Shown here piece after piece: positions 7,593-12,783 of a DNA stretch of 12,783 nt. A program made the position numbers and the translations under genes. Every line of letters begins with the position of its first letter. Within the stretch, counting starts at the first letter, position 1. The notes under the pieces are model-generated. The model searched no databases, was not told the DNA's origin, and saw only the letters and a list, made by a program, of their open reading frames with translations. Source of the stretch: Gammaproteobacteria bacterium (GTDB lineage Bacteria > Pseudomonadota > Gammaproteobacteria > Pseudomonadales > Pseudomonadaceae). The stretch spans positions 1 to 12,783 of the forward strand of contig JAAYHO010000111.1 of the NCBI GenBank assembly GCA_012735335.1, read 5' to 3'.

Positions 7593-8663
7593 TTAATTGA
7601 AGGGTTGCTTACAAGGATAGACCAGCCTGCTGAAGTAGCGCGGCCCATCCTGCCATGCATCCACCTGCGCGGATGGCCCGAACAGCGCCGCCAGCCGGGC
7701 GCGGATATTGTTCAGCGCCATGCTCGCACCCCGGTGCACCGGCAGCTCTGCCTGCTGTGGACAGCTGTTGGATACCAGCAGTTCAACGCGGCCCTGGCGA
7801 TAGTGGCCGCGAACCTGGATATCCCCCCCATCAACGCTGGGCTGCAACCCATGCAGGATGGCGTTTTCCAGCAGCGGCTGCAGGGTCAGCAGCGGCATGG
7901 GCAGGCCGGGCGGCAGCTCATCCACCTGCCAGTCCACCCGCAGGCGTTCGCCCAGCCGGTACTGCTCGATCCGCAGGTAACCCTGGCACAGACGGTATTC
8001 CTCGGCCCAGGTGGCGATGGCATCCACGTCGGTGAGGTTGGCGCGGAACAGGTCGGACAGATCCAGCACCGCGCTTTCCGCCTTGTCCGGCTGGCTGCCG
8101 ATCAGGCTGACAATGCTGTTCAGGCTGTTGAACAGGAAATGCGGACGGATGCGCGATTGCAACGATTGCAGGCGCGCCTGCAGGGCAGCCTGGTTGTGCA
8201 GTTGCCACTGCTGCTGCAGGTAGAAGTAGCGCAGCAGCAGGCTGGTCATTATCAGCGCAATCAGCCCGTGGCGCAGCAGTTGCTCGGTACGCAGCGGTGG
8301 ATGCCCGGCCATGCCCTGATACAGCACCCAGTCGGCCAGCACGGTGAACAGCAGGGTCAGCCCGACCACCACGGCGTAGCAGCAGGCGATGGACAGCCCC
8401 AGCGCGCGGCGGCGCATCCAGTTGCGCAGGCGGCACAGCAGCGCGGCGGACAGCAGCACTATCCATTGTACGAACAGCGAGGCCAGCGCCAGCTGCAACC
8501 AGTCGAAACCATCGGCGGCGGGCTGCGCCAGCACCCACACCAGCACCATCAGCTCAGCCAGTACCACCAGGGTGAACACTGCCACGGACGAGCACAGGTC
8601 CGGGAGAAAGAAATCCTCCCCCGCCTGGGGTTTGCTCAACAGTGACCAGAGTCCATTCTTCAT
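7593..8663 (-). CDS. algZ: membrane histidine kinase AlgZ (FimS), partner of AlgR
   Basis: The 356-residue sensor pairs with AlgR. The N-terminal FFLPDLC motif (18-24) typical of AlgZ/FimS precedes hydrophobic segments near 28-47, 56-77, 89-115 and 131-147. A LytS-type kinase core follows: the phospho-acceptor His175 in [14 protein letters not shown] (171-184), a recognisable N-box with Asn267 in [12 protein letters not shown], and a degenerate glycine box, [13 protein letters not shown] (312-324). In that box the glycines expected in GxGxGL are Ser314 and Ala316. His175 coincides with the studied histidine of P. aeruginosa FimS. I chose the ATG at 8663 because GGAG (8676-8673) lies nine bases upstream; the in-frame ATG at 8705 adds 14 residues with no family resemblance. 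Confidence 0.94.
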   Translation of the reverse strand: MKNGLWSLLSKPQAGEDFFLPDLCSSVAVFTLVVLAELMVLVWVLAQPAADGFDWLQLALASLFVQWIVLLSAALLCRLRNWMRRRALGLSIACCYAVVVGLTLLFTVLADWVLYQGMAGHPPLRTEQLLRHGLIALIMTSLLLRYFYLQQQWQLHNQAALQARLQSLQSRIRPHFLFNSLNSIVSLIGSQPDKAESAVLDLSDLFRANLTDVDAIATWAEEYRLCQGYLRIEQYRLGERLRVDWQVDELPPGLPMPLLTLQPLLENAILHGLQPSVDGGDIQVRGHYRQGRVELLVSNSCPQQAELPVHRGASMALNNIRARLAALFGPSAQVDAWQDGPRYFSRLVYPCKQPFN

Positions 8664-8755
8664 CGGTGCAGTCTCCGCCAGCCGGGCGCCATGGTGCAAG
8701 CACAAATGATATCCTATGTGCTTTCTCCCATTTCTGCAGCGGAACGATCCGACAC
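8664..8755. promoter_or_regulatory. divergent control region algZ / argH
   Basis: This 92-bp gap must carry the start signals for algZ (minus) and probably for argH (plus). The minus strand has TATCAT at 8711-8706, five of six to the -10 consensus, but no good -35 at 17 bp. On the plus strand I find no convincing -35/-10 pair. GGAA at 8741-8744 is the argH ribosome binding site, eleven bases from the ATG. Confidence 0.5.
8698..8723. promoter_or_regulatory. 26-bp imperfect palindrome, candidate operator
   Basis: Arms AAGCACA (8698-8704) and TGTGCTT (8717-8723) are perfectly complementary. They share one centre with GATATC (8708-8713), and A8706 pairs with T8715, so 11 of 13 base-pair positions are symmetric. 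The site overlaps the candidate algZ -10 TATCAT. The size and symmetry suit a dimeric regulator. The half-sites are not the AlgR consensus, and they point opposite to CRP/Vfr half-sites (TGTGA...TCACA). The binding protein is unknown. Confidence 0.5.
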
Positions 8756-10150
8756 ATGAGCCAAGATCAGACTACCAACCAATCCTGGGGCGGCCGTTTC
8801 AGCGAGCCGGTGGACGCCTTCGTCGCCCGGTTCACTGCCTCGGTGGATTTCGACAAGCGCCTGTACAAGCATGACATCCAGGGCTCCATCGCCCACGCCA
8901 GCATGCTGACCAAGGTCGGCGTACTGACCGAGGCCGAGCGCGACAGCATCATCGAAGGGCTGAACGCCATCCGGGCCGAGATCGAGGCCGGCCAGTTCGA
9001 CTGGCGGGTGGATCTGGAAGATGTGCACATGAACATCGAAGCCCGGCTGACCGAGCGCATCGGCATCACCGGCAAGAAGCTGCACACCGGCCGTTCGCGC
9101 AACGATCAGGTAGCGACCGATATCCGCCTGTGGCTGCGCGAAGAGATCGACGTGATCGTCGCCGAACTGGAACGCCTGCAGCGCGGCCTGCTGGATCAGG
9201 CCGAGCAGCATGCCGAGGTGATCATGCCCGGTTTCACCCACCTGCAGACCGCCCAGCCGGTGACCTTCGGCCACCACCTGCTGGCCTGGTTCGAGATGCT
9301 CAGCCGCGACCGCGAGCGCCTGCTCGACTGCCGCAAGCGGGTCAACCGCATGCCGCTCGGCAGCGCGGCGCTGGCCGGTACCACCTACCCCATCGACCGC
9401 CAGTTGACCTGTGAACTGCTGGGCTTCGAGGCGGTATCCGGCAACTCGCTGGACGGCGTCTCCGACCGCGACTTCGCCATCGAATTCTGCGCCGCTGCGG
9501 CGCTGGCAATGATGCACCTGTCGCGCTTCTCCGAGGAGCTGGTGCTGTGGACCAGTGCCCAGTTCAACTTCATCGAACTGCCCGACCGCTTCTGCACCGG
9601 CTCATCGATCATGCCGCAGAAGAAGAACCCCGACGTACCCGAGCTGGTGCGCGGCAAGTCCGGCCGGGTCTATGGTCACCTGATGGGCCTGCTGACCCTG
9701 ATGAAGAGCCAGCCGCTGGCCTACAACAAGGACAATCAGGAGGACAAGGAACCGTTGTTCGACGCGGTCGATACCCTGCGTGACAGCCTGCGTGCCTTTG
9801 CCGACATGATTCCGGCGATCCAGCCGCGGGTCGAGGTGATGCGTGAAGCAGCCCGTCGCGGCTTCTCCACCGCCACCGATCTGGCCGACTATCTGGTACG
9901 CAAGGGCCTGCCCTTCCGCGACTGCCACGAGATCGTCGGGCATGCGGTGAAGTACGGTGTGGACAGCGGCAAGGATCTGGCCGAGATGAGCCTGGAGGAA
10001 CTGCGCAAGTTCAGTGACCAGATCGAACAGGATGTGTTCGAGGTGCTGACCCTGGAAGGTTCGGTGAACGCCCGTGACCATATCGGTGGAACTGCACCGA
10101 ATCAGGTGCGGGCCGCGGTACAGCGTGGTCGAGAGCTGCTGGGTCGATAA
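8756..10150 (+). CDS. argH: argininosuccinate lyase
   Basis: The enzyme splits argininosuccinate into arginine and fumarate, the last step of arginine synthesis, as a cytosolic tetramer. The 464-residue product is the normal length. The superfamily signature [11 protein letters not shown] lies at 282-292, with the catalytic serine on this mobile loop. THLQTAQP (161-168) carries the His162 and Thr161 pair, and [14 protein letters not shown] (109-122) binds substrate. [13 protein letters not shown] (324-336) is another conserved block. The ATG at 8756 gives the familiar [19 protein letters not shown]-terminus; the frame is open back to 8642, but that part overlaps algZ and lacks family similarity. 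It is transcribed away from algZ, and a small frame follows two bases after the stop. Confidence 0.98.
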   Translation: MSQDQTTNQSWGGRFSEPVDAFVARFTASVDFDKRLYKHDIQGSIAHASMLTKVGVLTEAERDSIIEGLNAIRAEIEAGQFDWRVDLEDVHMNIEARLTERIGITGKKLHTGRSRNDQVATDIRLWLREEIDVIVAELERLQRGLLDQAEQHAEVIMPGFTHLQTAQPVTFGHHLLAWFEMLSRDRERLLDCRKRVNRMPLGSAALAGTTYPIDRQLTCELLGFEAVSGNSLDGVSDRDFAIEFCAAAALAMMHLSRFSEELVLWTSAQFNFIELPDRFCTGSSIMPQKKNPDVPELVRGKSGRVYGHLMGLLTLMKSQPLAYNKDNQEDKEPLFDAVDTLRDSLRAFADMIPAIQPRVEVMREAARRGFSTATDLADYLVRKGLPFRDCHEIVGHAVKYGVDSGKDLAEMSLEELRKFSDQIEQDVFEVLTLEGSVNARDHIGGTAPNQVRAAVQRGRELLGR

Positions 10151-10152
10151 GG

Positions 10153-10329
10153 ATGAAACAGCCTCCCGAGCGCCCCCGTTACCGCATCAGCGCCGACCGT
10201 CAGTCGGCGGTGCGGCGGGTGCGCTACGTGGAGACCAGCCACCCTGACAGTGGCGACTGCACCCTGTGCCAGCTGGATGAGCTGGCACAGGACGGACAGA
10301 ACAGTCCGAAGACTACAACGCCGAGCTGA
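10153..10329 (+). CDS. small hypothetical protein with a CxxC motif
   Basis: This 58-codon frame begins two bases after the argH stop (TAAGGATG) and ends inside the 3' end of the convergent lipoprotein gene (17 bases shared). I do not recognise it. The product is hydrophilic and basic at the start (PERPRYRISADRQSAVRRVR) and then acidic, with DCTLCQLDELAQD holding Cys36-x-x-Cys39. Third codon positions are mostly G or C through about codon 47, as in the neighbouring genes, which argues for translation; the last dozen codons lose this bias. No good Shine-Dalgarno sequence is present, since AAGG touches the ATG, so coupling to argH would be needed. Three perfect hairpins lie within it. It could instead be the structured 3' end of the argH transcript. 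Confidence 0.45.
   Translation: MKQPPERPRYRISADRQSAVRRVRYVETSHPDSGDCTLCQLDELAQDGQNSPKTTTPS
10191..10209. repeat. perfect inverted repeat, 7-bp stem
   Basis: CGCCGAC (10191-10197) and GTCGGCG (10203-10209) pair perfectly around a 5-base loop, inside the small frame after argH. No T-run follows. It is the first of three hairpins in about 120 bases. Confidence 0.5.
10263..10291. terminator. strong hairpin with a perfect 12-bp stem between converging genes
   Basis: The arm CCTGTGCCAGCT (10263-10274) pairs with AGCTGGCACAGG (10280-10291) around the loop GGATG. It is the longest perfect stem I found in the window. A second, 5-bp hairpin follows at once: CGGAC (10293-10297) and GTCCG (10304-10308). 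Placed between the ends of argH and the lipoprotein gene, it may stop or stabilise transcripts on both strands. No T-run follows on either strand, so canonical intrinsic termination is not shown. Confidence 0.55.
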
Positions 10330-11671
10330 CCGACAGCACGAAGCTGCCACCGCCCTCATTGGCATAACTGCCATTACTCAACTGATACTCCCCCGCTTCC
10401 AGATAGAGTTCGAGCTGGGCATCGGTGCCGCCGGCGCTGTCGTCATCCTGCTCTTCCAGCCCCTGCCCCTGCAGTCCCAGCAGCGCATCAAATGCCGATG
10501 AGCGCAGTGTCACCCGGTACAGTCCGGGTTCAGTGATCTGCAGTCGGGTGCTGCTGGGCTGCCCCTGACGCAGTCGGCCGACACGGGTTTCACCAGGCAC
10601 GATGGTTTCCCCCAGGGCACTCACTTCGCTGATATCCGCGCGCAGGGTAAACAGGCCCTCGGCATTATTGAGCTGCGCAGCCTTGATCCGGTAATTGCCC
10701 GGCTCCACCGCCACGCTGATCAGCGCATCATGACCGCCGCCACTGTCATCATCGCGGGTATTGACGCCCGGCCCGGCCAGCTCCAGCAGACTGTCCAGCT
10801 CATCCGAGCGCATGCTCAGCTGCAGCAGTCCGGCCTGCTCCACGCGCAGGCTGTAGCTCTGCGGCTGGCTCACCAGCATGCCGGTATAATCCGTGCCGAC
10901 TTCCAGCTCGGCACCCTCGCTCAGATTGATCCCCTCGGGCAGCTCACGCTGCTCGATCATCAGGCTGTAGACCCCGGCATCAGCCGACTCGATACCGCTG
11001 GCAGTCAGTTGATAGCTGCCACTCTCCAATGCCGCAACCAGCCGCGAATTGGTGCCGTCGGCGCCGTCATCATCGGTCAGGCTGACGCCCGTGCCGCGCA
11101 GCTTGAGCACTGTATCGAACTCGTCGGAACGCAGGACAATTTCATACAACCCCTTGTCTGCCACCTGCAGCGTGTAACGGTTGCCCTTGCCCTCAGTATC
11201 GCCGCGCAACCGTCCCAGCACATCCGTCCCCGGCTGCAGCTCACCGTCATTGGTGGTTGCAGCGGTTACCACTTCCAGGCGGAAGGGGCCGAAGTCGCTG
11301 GGCGTCCTGCCGTTGATGGCCAGCCGGTAGATACCATCTGCATCAGGCTGGGCATACAGCTGGCCGGTTCGCGGTCCACTGATGGGGCGGTTGTCCTCAC
11401 CCAGCAGCATCAGGGTCGGCTGCTGCAGCGCCCCGGCGCTGGTCACCCGATACAGGGTGTCGGCCTGCAGTTGCAGATCGAAACGCTGGTAGCGGGAGCC
11501 ATCGTTGAAGTTGATCGCACTCTGACTGGTCAGCTCACCGCTCAGGCTGGCGGGCATCTCGGATACCGTGGCGCTGGTCGCCCGGCTGGAAGAGGCAGGT
11601 TCATTACAGGCAGACAGCAGAATCGCAACGCCCGCCAGCGGCAGGGCTAAAACAGGGGGTGCAAGGCGCAT
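10313..11671 (-). CDS. putative lipoprotein with PPC-like beta-sandwich repeats
   Basis: The 452-residue protein has a lipoprotein signal: a hydrophobic N-terminus ending in LSAC with Cys22, followed by Asn-Glu, so it is probably lipidated and carried to the outer membrane or kept in the periplasm. A Ser/Ala/Thr linker leads to about four repeats of 100-110 residues. Three share a clear core at roughly 173-225, 280-332 and 383-435: Gly-Leu-Tyr/Leu, then Arg-Ser-x-x-Phe/Leu-Asp, then Leu-x-Leu-x-Gly-x-Gly, then Asp-Asp-Asp at 200-202, 307-309 and 409-411, then Gly-x-Tyr. The first unit (about 43-134) lacks these signatures. The pattern resembles bacterial pre-peptidase C-terminal (PPC) domains, but no protease or other catalytic domain is attached. 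The ATG has AAGGA six to seven bases upstream. Function unknown; it may bind calcium, a partner or a surface. Confidence 0.8.
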   Translation of the reverse strand: MRLAPPVLALPLAGVAILLSACNEPASSSRATSATVSEMPASLSGELTSQSAINFNDGSRYQRFDLQLQADTLYRVTSAGALQQPTLMLLGEDNRPISGPRTGQLYAQPDADGIYRLAINGRTPSDFGPFRLEVVTAATTNDGELQPGTDVLGRLRGDTEGKGNRYTLQVADKGLYEIVLRSDEFDTVLKLRGTGVSLTDDDGADGTNSRLVAALESGSYQLTASGIESADAGVYSLMIEQRELPEGINLSEGAELEVGTDYTGMLVSQPQSYSLRVEQAGLLQLSMRSDELDSLLELAGPGVNTRDDDSGGGHDALISVAVEPGNYRIKAAQLNNAEGLFTLRADISEVSALGETIVPGETRVGRLRQGQPSSTRLQITEPGLYRVTLRSSAFDALLGLQGQGLEEQDDDSAGGTDAQLELYLEAGEYQLSNGSYANEGGGSFVLSVSSAL

Positions 11672-11703
11672 GGGTGGTCCTTATTGGTGGCCATAGGCAA
11701 GAC

Positions 11704-11721
11704 TGCCCACCGAAGCGGGCA
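11704..11721 (-). terminator. UUCG-loop hairpin between aguA and the lipoprotein gene
   Basis: On the minus strand TGCCCGC, loop TTCG, GTGGGCA forms a 7-bp stem with one G-T pair. The loop is the unusually stable C(UUCG)G type. It lies 49 to 66 bases after the aguA stop and 33 bases before the lipoprotein start. Only a short T-poor stretch follows (GTCTTGCC), so it is either a weak aguA terminator or a hairpin in the leader of the lipoprotein mRNA. Confidence 0.4.
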
Positions 11722-11733
11722 AACCCAGCGACT

Positions 11734-11739
11734 ATAATA
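11734..11739 (-). promoter_or_regulatory. possible -10 element for the lipoprotein gene
   Basis: TATTAT on the minus strand (followed by AGT) lies 62 bases upstream of the ATG, in the 98-bp gap after aguA. It is the most AT-rich spot of the gap. I see no convincing -35 hexamer 16-18 bp upstream, so the call is weak. If it is correct, the UUCG hairpin would lie in the transcript leader. Confidence 0.3.
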
Positions 11740-11769
11740 CGAATCGTTCCGCTTGCGCAGCAGCGCTGT

Positions 11770-12783
11770 TCACACTGCTGGCTGCTGCTGGGTAATACAG
11801 TGGATATTGCCACCGCCCAGCAGTATCTCCCGCCCCGGCACCATCACCACCCGGCGCTCCGGAAACAGGGTCTCCAGCAGCTGTTGCGCCTCGGCATCCC
11901 GAGGGTCATCGAAGCTCGGCGCAATGATGCCGCCATTGACGATCAGGAAGTTCACGTAGGAACCGGCCAGGCGGATGGACGGTGTGCGTGGCTGGCTGCC
12001 GGGTACCTGATCCACCCCGGCGCATTCCTCCCGGGTGGCGTGGATCGGCCCGGGAATCGGCATGCGGTGCACGGTCAATGCACGACCCCGGGCATCGGTA
12101 GTCTGCTCAAGAACAGCCAGGGCGGCCTGGCAGCGGGCATGGTTGGCATCGGCCTCATCATCCGTCCAGGCCAGCAGGACCTCGCCGGGGCGCACGAAAC
12201 AGCAGAAGTTGTCGACGTGGCCGTCGGTCTCGTCGTTGTACAGCCCCTCGGGCAGCCAGATGATCTTCTCCACGCCGAGATAATCGATCAGCATCTGTTC
12301 CACCTCATGGCGCTGCAGATGCGGATTGCGGTTCGGGTTGAGCAGGCATTCCTCGGTGGTGATCAGCGTGCCCTCACCATCCACGTGAATCGCCCCACCC
12401 TCCAGCACAAAACCCTCGGTGCGGTAACGCGGGCAGCGCTCCAGCCCGAGAATCTTGTCCGCCACCTGATCATCCCGGTTCCAGGGAAAATACAGACCAC
12501 CGTCCAGCCCACCCCAGGCATTGAAGGTCCAGTCCACCCCGCGCAACCCGCCCTGGCCATTGCTGACGAAGGTCGGGCCGGTGTCCCGCACCCAGGCATC
12601 ATCGCTGCTGATTTCCACCAGCCGGATCGCCGGATGATCCAGCTGCAGGCTGGCATTGGCATACTGCGCCGCCGAAACACCCACGGTCACCGGCTCGAAG
12701 CCGGCAATCGCCCGGGCCACCTCGGCAAAGGCGGCCTGCGCCGGCTTGCCGCCAAGGCGCCAGTTGTCCGGCCGCTCGGGCCA
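11770..12783 (-). CDS. aguA: agmatine deiminase AguA (5' end outside window)
   Basis: The enzyme hydrolyses agmatine to N-carbamoylputrescine and ammonia, in the route from arginine to putrescine. The frame is open to the right edge and reads [16 protein letters not shown] there, a family N-terminal motif, so about 30 residues are missing and the GTG at 12720 is internal. The 337 visible residues carry the guanidino-modifying enzyme landmarks: [34 protein letters not shown], the histidine motif ETDGHVDNF, and the nucleophilic cysteine in [12 protein letters not shown] (codon at 11799-11797). All expected active-site motifs are present. The next gene on the same strand is the lipoprotein, 98 bp away, so a shared transcript is possible but not required. 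Any aguB partner would lie outside the window. Confidence 0.96.
   Translation of the reverse strand, partial: WPERPDNWRLGGKPAQAAFAEVARAIAGFEPVTVGVSAAQYANASLQLDHPAIRLVEISSDDAWVRDTGPTFVSNGQGGLRGVDWTFNAWGGLDGGLYFPWNRDDQVADKILGLERCPRYRTEGFVLEGGAIHVDGEGTLITTEECLLNPNRNPHLQRHEVEQMLIDYLGVEKIIWLPEGLYNDETDGHVDNFCCFVRPGEVLLAWTDDEADANHARCQAALAVLEQTTDARGRALTVHRMPIPGPIHATREECAGVDQVPGSQPRTPSIRLAGSYVNFLIVNGGIIAPSFDDPRDAEAQQLLETLFPERRVVMVPGREILLGGGNIHCITQQQPAV

Noticed and set aside
6423..8645. 740-codon plus-strand frame antisense to hemC, algR and algZ
   Set aside because: The opposite strand carries three well-recognised genes. The frame's Gln/His-rich product has no domain and is explained by strong codon bias that removes stops on the complementary strand.
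8664..8755. AlgR or Vfr/CRP binding site in the algZ promoter region
   Set aside because: No close match to the AlgR core CCGTTCGTC was found; the TGTGC/GCACA arms are in the opposite orientation to CRP-type half-sites.
8714..9517. 267-codon minus-strand frame antisense to argH
   Set aside because: argH is unmistakable on the plus strand; this is its complement with few stops.
10730..11650. 306-codon plus-strand frame antisense to the lipoprotein gene
   Set aside because: The minus strand shows a lipobox, internal repeats and a ribosome binding site; the antisense product is featureless.
11733..11738. Perfect plus-strand TATAAT
   Set aside because: There is no -35 hexamer at 16-18 bp and no plus-strand gene downstream; it is the complement of the AT-rich spot considered for the minus-strand gene.

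Overview
The window reads as a chromosomal housekeeping segment of a Pseudomonas-like gammaproteobacterium (Pseudomonadaceae). The reasons are the block algZ-algR-hemC-hemD-hemX-hemY divergent from argH, which is the arrangement known from Pseudomonas, together with high GC content, strongly G/C-biased third codon positions, and close motif matches to Pseudomonas-type proteins. I see no mobile element, CRISPR array, tRNA or rRNA. No stretch longer than about 300 bases lacks a gene.

Left part, plus strand (75-2512): ubiD (prenylated-FMN decarboxylase of ubiquinone synthesis) overlaps by one base a reductase that joins an N-terminal plant-type [2Fe-2S] ferredoxin domain to a Fre-like flavin reductase. 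The pair recalls the E. coli ubiD-fre neighbourhood. A heptamer tandem repeat sits directly against the ubiD start codon.

Centre, minus strand (8663 down to 2602): algZ/fimS (membrane histidine kinase) and algR (LytTR response regulator) are followed, after a 70-bp gap that may hold a promoter, by the tightly packed hemC-hemD-hemX-hemY cluster. In it, hemD and hemX start with GTG, and hemC/hemD and hemX/hemY overlap. HemC and HemD convert porphobilinogen to uroporphyrinogen III. HemX and HemY are membrane-anchored proteins associated with the pathway. The convergent gap between hemY and the reductase holds two perfect 7-bp hairpins.

Right part: argH (plus, last step of arginine synthesis) is divergent from algZ across a 92-bp gap holding a 26-bp dyad. 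A small 58-codon reading frame follows argH. It contains a CxxC motif and three hairpins, one with a perfect 12-bp stem, and its end overlaps the convergent gene for a lipoprotein made of PPC-like repeats with Asp-Asp-Asp motifs. Upstream of that gene on the minus strand lies aguA (agmatine deiminase), cut by the right edge.

Most of the window is conventional. I did not find a clear undescribed system. The items most worth a second look are the ferredoxin-Fre fusion beside ubiD, the dyad between algZ and argH, the hairpin-dense small frame after argH, and the repeat lipoprotein.
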